From Dehalobacter restrictus DSM 9455 (GTDB taxonomy: Bacteria; Bacillota; Desulfitobacteriia; Desulfitobacteriales; Syntrophobotulaceae), in NCBI RefSeq assembly GCF_000512895.1, contig NZ_CP007033.1, forward strand, positions 1,723,001 to 1,787,000: a stretch of DNA of 64,000 nucleotides, given 5' to 3'. The position numbers were made by a program, and so were the translations under genes. The first letter of the stretch is position 1; each line of letters opens with the position of its first letter. Of this stretch, positions 31,863 through 40,674 are shown in pieces. The notes below the pieces were generated by a model that saw nothing but the letters and a program-made list of their open reading frames with translations, was not told the DNA's origin and ran no database searches.

Positions 31863-32855
31863 TTATTTGGGAAGATATCCGGTATCAACCAGATGATTGA
31901 TCAGCTCGTCGGGATCAACATCGGACTTGATAAAACCATTCGCTTTGAGAAATTCAGCAGATTCTTTAAGTTTTTCAATGTCCTGACTGTCAATCGGCAT
32001 TGTAAAATCAAATTTCGGATATAAAGCAGTTACTGCTTTAAGCTCCATTCCATTGGCGTCAGTCGTCATTCGCAAAGCCTCATCCTGATTTTCCTGGATC
32101 CAGTCCAATATTTGCTGATGAATTTCCAGAAAACGCTTTGTTGTTTCAGGGTACTTCTGAATAAACTCTGTTCGCGCGGCGATTACAGCCTGACCCAGGA
32201 TAAGGCCTTCAGCATTCCGGATCAGGGTGATTTTTTGGGAAGCAATCCCTTTGGTCAGCAGCGGATCGGGGATGACCGCAGCATCCACTTGTTTTTGCAG
32301 CAACGCGTTTAGCGCGTCAGCTGAGGCCATGCTGATTATTTCTACGTCATTGGCAGACATGCCTGCCTCGGCAAGCGCTTTGATCAGCATTTCATGCAGC
32401 ATCGTTCCCTTCTGCAGGGCGACCTTTTTTCCCTTCAGATCCGCTACGGATGCAATTTCGCCACCTTTAGCTGCAACCAGGCCGATCCCCTTCGGAAACT
32501 TGGAATAGCTTGAAAGAATCTTAATATCGTTGCCGTTCGCATTCGAAATGATGGCCGAAACATAATTCAGTGATGTGGCAAAATCAATTGATTTGCCAGC
32601 AAGGGCTTCCGTTGTTGCCGGACCTTCCAATTCGTACCACTTCACCTGAATTTCATCCTTCGCAAATTCGTCTTCAAACATCTTTTTCTCCAGTGCTACA
32701 ATTGCCGGGGCGTTCAAAGGCTTCGTCGAATACGATATATTAATAATTTTTGGTTTTTCCTGCTGTTTGGCCGTATTCGGCTGACAGCCTGTCACCGAAA
32801 TCAGCAGCAATAATGATAATAATACAGTAATACAAATTTTAAGATACTTCTTCAT
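31863..32855 (-). CDS. ABC transporter substrate-binding lipoprotein (SsuA/NMT1-like)
   Basis: The protein has 330 aa from the ATG at 32855 behind AGGAGGATTATC. A signal peptide ends in the lipobox SVTGC, so the mature protein is lipid-anchored. The body has the NMT1/SsuA pattern (ISYSTKPLNAPAIVALEKKMFE, AALLQKQVDAAVIPDP-like). The family binds sulfonates, taurine, nitrate or pyrimidine precursors; the ligand cannot be inferred. It is the last gene of a permease-ATPase-binding protein operon. Confidence 0.88.
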   Translation of the reverse strand: MKKYLKICITVLLSLLLLISVTGCQPNTAKQQEKPKIINISYSTKPLNAPAIVALEKKMFEDEFAKDEIQVKWYELEGPATTEALAGKSIDFATSLNYVSAIISNANGNDIKILSSYSKFPKGIGLVAAKGGEIASVADLKGKKVALQKGTMLHEMLIKALAEAGMSANDVEIISMASADALNALLQKQVDAAVIPDPLLTKGIASQKITLIRNAEGLILGQAVIAARTEFIQKYPETTKRFLEIHQQILDWIQENQDEALRMTTDANGMELKAVTALYPKFDFTMPIDSQDIEKLKESAEFLKANGFIKSDVDPDELINHLVDTGYLPK

Positions 32856-32897
32856 GATAATCCTCCTACTAATACTTATCGAAAACATTTGATTCAC

Positions 32898-33641
32898 TTA
32901 GCGAATGGCCTCTAGTATAGTTTTCCTCATGTTGATAAATTCTAACCTATCAGGATTTCTTGGATAAGCAAAAGGTACTTCCAGTACCTCTTTGATCGTA
33001 CCGGGAGACGGCGACATAATCATGATTTTTTGACTGACAGTCAGTGCTTCTTCGATATCATGGGTGACAAGGATAACCGTTTTTCCGGTTTTCTGCCAAA
33101 GATCAATGATTTCTTCCTGCATTCTGGCCCTGGTCTGGGCATCAAGGGCCGAAAACGGCTCATCCATCAAGAATACTTTCGGTTTAAAAGTAAGCGCTCG
33201 CGCCAAAGACACCCTTTGGGCCATTCCGCCGGACAGTTCGTAAGGATACGCTTTGCTGAACTGTGTTAACCCTACTAACTGAAGCGAGCTGGCGACAATT
33301 TTCTCAACTTCGTCTTGTTTCTCTACTCCTTGGATACCCAGCGCGGTATTTTTTTCAACGGTCAGCCACGGAAAGAGCCGCGGTTCCTGAAATACGACGG
33401 CACGCCCATAACCGGGCCCGTCAATGTTTTCTCCATCAATCAGCACTTCTCCGCTGCTCGGGGGTTCCAAGCCTGCAATAATCCGGAGTAACGTAGTTTT
33501 GCCGCACCCGCTGGCTCCGACAATACTGACAAATTCTGATTGGTTGCACCGGAAATTGACCTCTTTCAGGGCTTCAATACTTCCCCAGTCGCTGTGGAAA
33601 ACCTTACCGACATCACGGACTTCGACTAAAACCTTATTCAT
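32898..33641 (-). CDS. ABC transporter ATP-binding protein (SsuB-like)
   Basis: The protein has 247 aa. It has Walker A GASGCGKTT, Q-loop FQEPRLFPW, signature LSGGMAQRVSLARAL, Walker B VFLMDEPFSALD and the switch histidine in VTHDIEEAL. FQEPRLFPW is typical of the nitrate/sulfonate/taurine import family. It overlaps the permease stop by four bases. Confidence 0.93.
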   Translation of the reverse strand: MNKVLVEVRDVGKVFHSDWGSIEALKEVNFRCNQSEFVSIVGASGCGKTTLLRIIAGLEPPSSGEVLIDGENIDGPGYGRAVVFQEPRLFPWLTVEKNTALGIQGVEKQDEVEKIVASSLQLVGLTQFSKAYPYELSGGMAQRVSLARALTFKPKVFLMDEPFSALDAQTRARMQEEIIDLWQKTGKTVILVTHDIEEALTVSQKIMIMSPSPGTIKEVLEVPFAYPRNPDRLEFINMRKTILEAIR

Positions 33642-34474
33642 TTGCGCTCACCTGCCTGATACATCTTTTTCCACGGCATCAGTTTATTTTCAATCTTTCT
33701 GAGGAAAAAGTCGATCAGCATCCCGGCAGCTCCGATGGTAAACATCGCGACAAATATCTTATCGGACTGAGCTAATTGCCTGCCTTCAATAATCAGATAG
33801 CCTATCCCTGAGGATGCACCCAGCAGTTCAGCTCCGACCAATGCCCGCCAGCAATTACTTAACCCCAGCCTCAGACCCACAAAAATCGACATAGCCGCCG
33901 AAGGAATATACACCTTTTTGACCATTTCCCACGGAGTAAGCATATAGGCATGGCCAACTTCAATCAGCTTCGGATCTACACTGGTGACGCCCTGCACCGT
34001 ATTCAGGAAAACCGGAAAAAATGAGGCATACACAATCACTGCAACTTTTGAGGCTTCATCAATCCCGAGCAGAAGCATAAAAATCGGGATCCAAGCGATT
34101 GGCGGGATCTGCTGCAAAAAATGCAGCGTAGGATTCACCCAATGCCTGAACCCTCTGACTTTGCCTACCAGAATACCCATCGGAACTGCAAAAACAACCG
34201 TCAAAAAGAACCCGTACACCAATCTCCGCAAACTTGCCAGCAGATGTTCTTCCCAAATCCCGGTTGCAAGCATATGCAGAAATGTTTTTAAAATCTCACT
34301 TGGCGGAGGCAAGATGTAGGTATTAACCAGACTGCTGCGTGCCGCTAATTCCCAAACTACAATCACAGCTGATGGGAAAACCGCCCCTCTGAGTATATTC
34401 AGAAGCTTTGTCCGGTTATGTGGATTTCCATGCCGGTCAAACCTTTTTTCCGTTTTTTCCTGATTGATTTGCAT
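33638..34474 (-). CDS. ABC transporter permease (SsuC-like)
   Basis: The protein has 278 aa. About six membrane helices are present, with the EAA loop around EVGHAYMLTPWEMVKKVYIP and ALVGAELLGASSGIGYLI. ATG at 34474 is preferred to the TTG one codon upstream. The N-terminal 25 residues are highly charged. It is the first gene of the import operon. Confidence 0.9.
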   Translation of the reverse strand: MQINQEKTEKRFDRHGNPHNRTKLLNILRGAVFPSAVIVVWELAARSSLVNTYILPPPSEILKTFLHMLATGIWEEHLLASLRRLVYGFFLTVVFAVPMGILVGKVRGFRHWVNPTLHFLQQIPPIAWIPIFMLLLGIDEASKVAVIVYASFFPVFLNTVQGVTSVDPKLIEVGHAYMLTPWEMVKKVYIPSAAMSIFVGLRLGLSNCWRALVGAELLGASSGIGYLIIEGRQLAQSDKIFVAMFTIGAAGMLIDFFLRKIENKLMPWKKMYQAGERK

Positions 34475-34557
34475 CAAGTGGTGTACCTACCCTTAGCTCG
34501 AATTAAAGCTGCACTGTTTCCTTGGGAATTAATACTACAACATTCGGAAAGAAAAAG

Positions 34558-34591
34558 AAAGAGCCTAAGCATTCTACGCATTAGGCTCTTT
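34558..34591 (-). terminator. Terminator of the hydrogenase operon
   Basis: Perfect 11-base arms (AAAGAGCCTAA / TTAGGCTCTTT) with a 12-base loop are followed on the minus strand by TTTCTTTTTCTTT. It lies 118 bases past the hydA stop and just before the ABC transporter operon. Confidence 0.88.
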
Positions 34592-34708
34592 CTTGACGAG
34601 GTGTTTTCTAGGGAAGTTGCATCCCTCGCACGAAATAATTTTGTGCAAGAATGCAATAATTTGAAGAAATCAGCAAAAATATTGAGAAATCTGGTTGTGA
34701 TAGCAAGA

Positions 34709-36496
34709 TTACGACTTGCAGAGATATTCGTTAAACTTGCCGCGCTGCGTATAATACGTGTGCAGCAGTTCATGCGACTTATGGCCATTGGGTTCTTTCA
34801 GGAACTCGGCATACAGTTTCATGACATCCTCATTCTCATGAGATTTCCTGAGCTGTTTGCCTTCATCTTCCTTATAAATAGCCTGGAGACGTTTCTGACG
34901 AATCTCCGGTGTGGTCGGTCTGGGCTGTCCACCGCCGCTGATGCAGCCGCCGGGGCATCCCATCACTTCGATAAAGTGATAGGGGGATTCACCTTTGGCA
35001 ATTTGGTCCAGAAGGATCTTCGCTCCTGCCAGACCACTGGTTACAGCAACTTTTACCGTAACTCCATCGAGGAACTTATAAGCCTCAACAGGATTCTCGA
35101 TGATCACATCCGCTGTCTTAATCTGTTCCAGGCCAACGATCGGAGTAACATGGAGCTTATCAAACGGCAGTTCCCGTCCCGTAACCACTTCGTAAACCGT
35201 ACGCAGGGCAGCTTCCATAACACCGCCGGTAACACCGAAGATATCGGCAGCACCGGAGGAAAGACCCAGCGGATTGTCAAATTTGCTGTCTTCGAGGTTT
35301 ACAAAATCAATGCCGGCTTCCTTAATCATCTTGGCAAGTTCTCTGGTCGTCAGTACGGCATCGACATTCGGTACGCCATTGTTCTGCATTTCCGGTCTGG
35401 AAATTTCGAACTTCTTGGCCGTACAGGGCATGATCGATACAACATACATGTCCTTCGGATCCACTTCGATCTTGTCGGCATAATAGGACTTCGCCAGCGC
35501 CCCAAGCATGGTATGCGGGGATTTACAGGTCGAGAGATGGTCAAGTTCTTCCGGATAGGCATGCTCAACATATTTGATCCAGCCCGGGCTGCAGCTTGTA
35601 ATCATCGGCAGGGCAGCCTGGCCGCCGGTCAGCACATTTTTCACCCTGGTCAAGAATTCGGTGCCTTCTTCCATAATGGTCAGGTCAGCCGTAAAGTTGG
35701 TGTCGAACACATCGTCGAAGCCAAGTTCTCTCAAAGCAGAAGCGAGTTTACCGGTAACGAGTGTCCCAGGTTCCAGCCCGAACTCTTCACCGATTGCAGC
35801 CCTAATCGCAGGGGCAACCTGAACAACAACGCGTTTATTGGGATCATTGATCGCCTGCCAGACATCCTGGATCGCATCGGTTTCCTTCAGCGCGCCTACC
35901 GGGCAGACCACCGTACACTGTCCGCAGTAAGCACAGTTTACGGAATTGATCGGCAGATCCATAGCAGGACCGACAACCGTCTTAAATCCGCGGTTTTGTG
36001 CATTCAGAATGCCAACCTGCTGAATTTCGTTGCAGACAGTGATACATCTGCGGCAAAGAATGCATTTGGACATATCCCGGGTAATGGAAGGGGATTTGTC
36101 GATGCAGCCGGCTGAACGTTTTCCTTCAAAACGGGCTTCACTGACGCCGAGCATATTACCCATTTCCTGCAGCTCGCAGCTTTGATTGCGTTCGCAGTTT
36201 AGGCAGTCTTTCGGATGGTCGGACAGAATCAGTTCATAAAGGACTTTTCGGGCCTTCCGGACTTTTTCGGTGTTGGTTTTAACAACCATTCCTTCTCTGA
36301 CCGTAACCATGCAGGAAGGCTGAAGGCTCTTGGCCCCTTCGACTTCAACAACGCACAGTCTGCAGGAACCAAACTTATGAACGCCTTCCAAATAGCACAA
36401 GTTGGGAATATGAATATTGTTCTGTTTCGCGGCTTCCAGGATAGTCGCGCCCTCCAAAGCGGAAACACTTTTGTTATTAATTCTTAAATTTACCAT
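34709..36496 (-). CDS. [FeFe] hydrogenase catalytic subunit (HndD/HydA-like)
   Basis: The protein has 595 aa. N-terminal [2Fe-2S] ferredoxin domain (CYLEG...CRLC), a His/Cys-ligated cluster (HPKDCLNCERNQSC), then two [4Fe-4S] clusters (CILCRRCITVC, CAYCGQCTVVC). The H-cluster domain has all three signatures: TSCSPGW, MPCTAKKFE and EVMGCPGGCISGGGQP. A small C-terminal domain follows. This is a group A hydrogenase of the NAD(P)-linked multimeric type, cytoplasmic, with no Tat signal. It follows the NuoF-like and NuoE-like genes in one operon. Confidence 0.96.
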   Translation of the reverse strand: MVNLRINNKSVSALEGATILEAAKQNNIHIPNLCYLEGVHKFGSCRLCVVEVEGAKSLQPSCMVTVREGMVVKTNTEKVRKARKVLYELILSDHPKDCLNCERNQSCELQEMGNMLGVSEARFEGKRSAGCIDKSPSITRDMSKCILCRRCITVCNEIQQVGILNAQNRGFKTVVGPAMDLPINSVNCAYCGQCTVVCPVGALKETDAIQDVWQAINDPNKRVVVQVAPAIRAAIGEEFGLEPGTLVTGKLASALRELGFDDVFDTNFTADLTIMEEGTEFLTRVKNVLTGGQAALPMITSCSPGWIKYVEHAYPEELDHLSTCKSPHTMLGALAKSYYADKIEVDPKDMYVVSIMPCTAKKFEISRPEMQNNGVPNVDAVLTTRELAKMIKEAGIDFVNLEDSKFDNPLGLSSGAADIFGVTGGVMEAALRTVYEVVTGRELPFDKLHVTPIVGLEQIKTADVIIENPVEAYKFLDGVTVKVAVTSGLAGAKILLDQIAKGESPYHFIEVMGCPGGCISGGGQPRPTTPEIRQKRLQAIYKEDEGKQLRKSHENEDVMKLYAEFLKEPNGHKSHELLHTYYTQRGKFNEYLCKS

Positions 36497-36505
36497 GCCT
36501 TTACC

Positions 36506-39500
36506 CTACCTCCTGTCACAGCGTAAACAGCGCATAGATTCTGCAATTGCATTGAGCTTGTGGTACCCTTGAGCCACCTCGCAGAAGCAGTCTTTTCTCT
36601 TTTCAGGGTCAAGAACTTCCATTGGGAATCTGGCATGCTCAACGAGTTCGTCCTGATCTGCCGGCGCAGGAATTTCGATCTTTTCGCCTTTATTCAGCAC
36701 GCCTTTGCCGCCCAGGTAGAGGTCAATGGAAGATGCCGCCTTCTTACCGTCCGCAATTGCCGTGATCGCGACATCGGAACCTCTGGCAACGTCACCGCCG
36801 GCAAATACGCCATCCATCGTGGTCATCAAGGTATCTTTATCCGTAATAAAAGTTCCCCAGTCTGTTAATTCAACATCATCCATTCCGACAAACGGCAGAT
36901 CCGAAGACTGGCTGACCGCCGGGATGACCATATCGACCTTCAGGGTGAAATTGGACCCTTCTTCAATTTTTGGTTTTCTTCTGCCGGCAGAATCAAAGCC
37001 GCTCACCTTCATTCTGACGCATTCAATTGCTTCGATTTTGTCTTTGCCAATAAAACGGGTCGGGGCAACCAGCGGAATAATTTCAATGCCTTCTTCAATC
37101 ATATCGCAGATTTCTCTGGCATCAGCAGGCATATCTTGAATAGTTCTTCTATACAAAACATTGACTTTCTTAGCGCCTAACCTTAAAGCCGTTCTGGCTG
37201 CATCAATCGCAGTATTGCCGCCGCCGATAATCGCTACGGTTTCACCGATCTTCACATCCTGTCCGAGGTTCACATTGCGCAGGAAATTCAAGCCGTGAAC
37301 AACCCCCTCGAGGTCTTCGCCTGGGATATTGATCTTGTTGGACAGCTGGGTTCCTGTTGCAATATAAATGGAATGATGTTTTTTGCGCAGCCCGGCGAAG
37401 CTGACGTCATTGCCTACTTCGGTATTCAGATGGATCTTGACGCCGACTTGCTCAATCAGTTTGATTTCATGCTTGAGCACGTCTTTGGGCAGCCTGTATT
37501 CCGGAATACCAAATGCAAGTAGGCCTCCGGCCACAGGCGCTGCTTCATAAACATCGACCTCATAGCCAAGTCTTGCCAGGTAATAGCCGCAAGTCAAGCC
37601 TGAAGGACCTGCGCCGATAATGCCGACGCTCTTGCCGTTTTTCGGGAAGACAATGTCTTTCGTGGATTCTTCTTCATGCTTGAACGCATAATCCGCCACG
37701 AACCGTTTCAGATCGGAAATCGAGATCGCTTCGTCCAGCTGCGCCCTGCGGCATTTGCTTTCGCACGGGTGCGTGCAAATTCTTCCGCAAATAGCCGGAA
37801 ACGGATTTTCCTGTCTGATAAGGTTGTAAGCATCGATATATCTTCCTGCCGAGATCAAGCCCATATATCCGGGTACATTGACGCTTGCCGGGCAGGCATT
37901 CTCACACGGCGAAAGGAACAAATCCGAACATACGCCGGCGCGGCAGTATTTGTTCTTGATATGCTCTTCGTATTCGTCACGGAAATACCGGATGGTGCTT
38001 AAGACCGGATTGGGAGCCGTCTGACCCAAACCGCACATGGCGGTTTCTTTGATCTGAGCGCCGAGCTCTTCGAGAAGTTCGATATCGCCTTCCTGGCCTT
38101 CTCCCTTGGTAATGCGTTCCAGGATCTCGAGCATTCTCTTGGTTCCCACACGGCAAGGAACGCATTTTCCGCAGGACTCATCCTGGATGAAATCCATGAA
38201 GTACCTGGCGGTATCGACCATACAGGTATCCTCATTCATGACGACCAGTCCGCCGGATCCCATAATGGCACCGATTTTGCTGATATTTTCATAATCCATC
38301 GGCGTATTCAGATATTCCTTCGTGATACAGCCGCCTGAAGGGCCGCCGGCCTGGGCAGCCTTGAAGTTTTTACCTCCGGGAATGCCCCCGCCAATATTGA
38401 ACAAAATATTGCCGAGGCTCATGCCCATCGGGACTTCGACGATACCGGTATTGACGATATCTCCGGCCAGTGCGAAGACCTTGGTGCCTTTGCTCTTTTC
38501 AGTGCCAAACTGCGAATACCAGTGCGAACCCTTCAGAATAATCGGAGGAATGCAGGCAAGGGTTTCTACGTTGTTGATAATGGTCGGTTTGCCAAACAAG
38601 CCGCGTTCGAACGGGAACGGTGGTTTTTGTTTGGGTTCTCCGCGTTTGCCTTCGATCGAAGCCATCAAGGATGTTTCTTCACCGCAGACAAAAGCGCCTG
38701 CGCCAATCCGGATTTCCAGGTTGAACTCAAAATCCGAACCAAACAGTTTCGCTCCGAGCAGGCCGCATTCGCGGGCTTCTTCAATCGCGGCACCCAGACG
38801 TTCAACGGCAATCGGATACTCCGCCCGGATATAGACATAGCCCATGCTTGCACCAATCGCATAACCACCGAGCATCATCCCTTCAATGACACTGTGCGGG
38901 TCACCTTCGATGACGCTTCTGTCCATGAACGCACCAGGGTCTCCTTCGTCAGCATTGCAGACCATGAATTTCTGATCGCTCGTTGATTTCATTCCAGCTT
39001 CCCATTTGATGCCTGTAGGGAACCCGGCACCGCCGCGGCCTCTGATGCCGGACTTTTTAACTTCATCGACAACATCCTGCTGCTTCATGCCACCCACAGC
39101 TTTGGCAATCGCATAATAACCGTCTTTGGCTATATAAGCGTCAATCGAAGCGTATTCGATCTGTCCGCAATTTCTGAGCGCAATTTTGACCTGGTCTTTG
39201 AAAAAATCAATATCCTTAATATTTGGAACGTGTTTGCCAAGCGTCTGATCGTAGAATGTATACTTTTCCAGCACCGTACCGTTGATAATGTGGGATTTTA
39301 CGATCTCGGCCATTTTTTCGGGATTAACATCCGTATAAAAAGTCTCATCAGGCAGAATAAGAAGGACAGGACCGACAGCACAAGTTCCCATACAGCCTGT
39401 CTCACTAACTGCAACCTTGTCCTGAAGCTCGTATTCTTCCAGATATTTCACAAGCGCAGCGGATACTTCACCGCAGTTGGAGGATACACAACCTGCGCCT

Positions 39501-39592
39501 CCGCATACAAGGATTTGATAATTATACTTGGACAGTTTTTCACTGTATTCCTTTTTAATTTGATCCAAATCAGCAACACGATTGATTTTCAT
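36506..39592 (-). CDS. NuoF-like hydrogenase subunit fused to a GltD/NfnB-like flavoprotein
   Basis: The protein has 1028 aa. Residues 1-125: thioredoxin-like [2Fe-2S] domain (GGAGCVSSNC, ETGCMGTC). About 130-570: NuoF core with the NADH/FMN motif GRGGAGFPTG, an SLBB part, and the cluster CGKCVPCRVG. About 590-1000: a GltD-like module with its own FeS region (CENACPASVNVP, CGRICTHPCESKC) and two dinucleotide folds (GIIGAGPSGLTCG, AIIGGGNTAIDAA). In ordinary HydB/HndC the C-terminus is a small two-cluster ferredoxin domain; here that place, beginning CRAGVC, is taken by the GltD module. The NuoF part should react with NADH; the GltD module resembles the NADPH-reactive half of NfnB. The coupling is inferred. 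Confidence 0.93.
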   Translation of the reverse strand: MKINRVADLDQIKKEYSEKLSKYNYQILVCGGAGCVSSNCGEVSAALVKYLEEYELQDKVAVSETGCMGTCAVGPVLLILPDETFYTDVNPEKMAEIVKSHIINGTVLEKYTFYDQTLGKHVPNIKDIDFFKDQVKIALRNCGQIEYASIDAYIAKDGYYAIAKAVGGMKQQDVVDEVKKSGIRGRGGAGFPTGIKWEAGMKSTSDQKFMVCNADEGDPGAFMDRSVIEGDPHSVIEGMMLGGYAIGASMGYVYIRAEYPIAVERLGAAIEEARECGLLGAKLFGSDFEFNLEIRIGAGAFVCGEETSLMASIEGKRGEPKQKPPFPFERGLFGKPTIINNVETLACIPPIILKGSHWYSQFGTEKSKGTKVFALAGDIVNTGIVEVPMGMSLGNILFNIGGGIPGGKNFKAAQAGGPSGGCITKEYLNTPMDYENISKIGAIMGSGGLVVMNEDTCMVDTARYFMDFIQDESCGKCVPCRVGTKRMLEILERITKGEGQEGDIELLEELGAQIKETAMCGLGQTAPNPVLSTIRYFRDEYEEHIKNKYCRAGVCSDLFLSPCENACPASVNVPGYMGLISAGRYIDAYNLIRQENPFPAICGRICTHPCESKCRRAQLDEAISISDLKRFVADYAFKHEEESTKDIVFPKNGKSVGIIGAGPSGLTCGYYLARLGYEVDVYEAAPVAGGLLAFGIPEYRLPKDVLKHEIKLIEQVGVKIHLNTEVGNDVSFAGLRKKHHSIYIATGTQLSNKINIPGEDLEGVVHGLNFLRNVNLGQDVKIGETVAIIGGGNTAIDAARTALRLGAKKVNVLYRRTIQDMPADAREICDMIEEGIEIIPLVAPTRFIGKDKIEAIECVRMKVSGFDSAGRRKPKIEEGSNFTLKVDMVIPAVSQSSDLPFVGMDDVELTDWGTFITDKDTLMTTMDGVFAGGDVARGSDVAITAIADGKKAASSIDLYLGGKGVLNKGEKIEIPAPADQDELVEHARFPMEVLDPEKRKDCFCEVAQGYHKLNAIAESMRCLRCDRR

Positions 39593-39619
39593 GCGCTTTA
39601 TTTCACCTCCAGCCCTACC

Positions 39620-40129
39620 CTAATTTCTATATTTATTCAGGATACTATCAAGCTTATCCGGGTTAACCTGCTTATACACGACATCGTCGATCATCATCGC
39701 CGGAGCCAGTCCACAGGCACCGATACAACGGGCTACCTCAAAAGTGAAGAGCCTGTCTTTCGTTGTTCCGCCAACTTCTATGTCCAGGATCTGTTCCAGA
39801 CGGTCGATAATTTTCTTGCCACCCCTTACGTAGCAAGCCGTACCAAGGCAAACACGGATAATGTGCTTTCCTCTGGGCTGCGTCGAAAAGAAAGAGTAAA
39901 AAGTAACAACGCCCGATACCTCCGACAAAGGCATGTTCATGCTTTCTGCAATAAATCTCTGGATTTTCAGAGGCAAATATCCATAAATATTCTGAGCCAT
40001 ATGAAGAACTTGAATCAGGCTTCCTTCTCTATTCTTGTATTTTTCTATTACTTCAGCAATCATGTCCAATTTTTGTTGGTCAGTTTCTTCGCTACAGCAA
40101 CATTGACAATTCTCAACTTTGTTGCTCAT
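39620..40129 (-). CDS. NuoE-like hydrogenase subunit (HndA/HydC-like)
   Basis: The protein has 169 aa. The thioredoxin-like [2Fe-2S] fold has the ligand pattern CLGTACYVRG...CIGACGLAP. The N-terminal helical part (ENREGSLIQVLHMAQNIYGYLP-like) is that of NuoE. A cysteine-rich N-terminus (ENCQCCCSEE) precedes it. It is the first gene of the hydrogenase operon, with AGGAGGTAAACA before the ATG. Confidence 0.94.
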   Translation of the reverse strand: MSNKVENCQCCCSEETDQQKLDMIAEVIEKYKNREGSLIQVLHMAQNIYGYLPLKIQRFIAESMNMPLSEVSGVVTFYSFFSTQPRGKHIIRVCLGTACYVRGGKKIIDRLEQILDIEVGGTTKDRLFTFEVARCIGACGLAPAMMIDDVVYKQVNPDKLDSILNKYRN

Positions 40130-40212
40130 TGTTTACCTCCTTAGGGTACCTATTCGTGTTCAAATTCGCAATCAGTGTCCAAAAAAAAAGAATTCCTCCC
40201 TACATTTCTTAA

Positions 40213-40244
40213 TATATCAAAAAACACTAAACTTTTTTGATATA
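40213..40244. repeat. Perfect inverted repeat upstream of the hydrogenase operon
   Basis: TATATCAAAAAA and TTTTTTGATATA with an eight-base spacer, 84 bases upstream of the first hydrogenase gene. A partial third copy (GATATACCAAAAAAC) follows. It may be an operator or an attenuator-like hairpin; the sequence does not decide. Confidence 0.6.
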
Positions 40245-40271
40245 CCAAAAAACTTCGTTACTTATTGGCCT

Positions 40272-40289
40272 TTGTCCCAACAATCACAA
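40272..40289 (-). promoter_or_regulatory. Possible Rex-type redox repressor site
   Basis: Minus-strand TTGTGATTGTTGGGACAA matches one Rex half-site (TTGTGA) fully and the other (GGACAA for TCACAA) in four of six bases. Rex commonly represses hydrogenase and NADH-linked genes in clostridia, so the place is apt. The match is weak. Confidence 0.3.
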
Positions 40290-40386
40290 ACCCAAAAACA
40301 AAAAATATCGCCCCCCTGTCATTGAAACTTATCTATGGTATAACACAAACTGTGCTGACACCCTCCAATGGAATCGTTCAAGGTCT

Positions 40387-40462
40387 CATACCTTTTACGT
40401 ACAGATCATCAAAACGGGGAAAAGAAATCTCCCAAAGCCGTCCCGGTACAGTAAAAAGTATG
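40387..40462 (-). ncRNA. Structured leader element of the hydrogenase operon (unassigned)
   Basis: On the minus strand CATACTTTTTACTGTAC pairs with GTACGTAAAAGGTATG 76 bases downstream (one bulge and one wobble), enclosing CGGGACGGC...CCCCG. A stem this long in a 5' leader suggests a cis-acting RNA. It matches no riboswitch class that I recognise. Confidence 0.4.
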
Positions 40463-40674
40463 CAGCGATAACACAAATATGTAAAAACAACCGTCAATAT
40501 TTATTTCATAATCCTAAATATCCATCAGAATAAATATAAGATATCCCTTGAAAAATTATAGCACCCGCTAGATTTGACCGCAACACAAAGATACACAAAG
40601 AAACCTATAAGCATTCATACCAGAACTTGGAGTATCTATATATATTCCCCTAAATTTGGTCTGCGTCATGGATG

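Larger units (their letters stand above)
40130..40674. other. Gene-free leader and promoter region of the hydrogenase operon
   Basis: No gene is supported in these 545 bases. On the minus strand they contain a promoter-like TTGACG, 18-base spacer, TGTTAT upstream of a 76-base stem-loop region (40387-40462), a partial Rex-like site (40272-40289) and an inverted repeat (40213-40244). The first 100 bases past the proA stop show no convincing terminator. Confidence 0.55.

Noticed and set aside
34418-36115. Plus-strand 565-codon frame opposite hydA
   Set aside because: It is the antisense shadow of a certain hydrogenase gene, which has all catalytic motifs and a ribosome site.
36506-39592. Fusion of NuoF and GltD parts as an assembly artefact
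   Set aside because: The frame is continuous for 1028 codons, the linker region is conserved-looking (CRAGVC leading into the GltD FeS motif) and both neighbours keep normal operon spacing.
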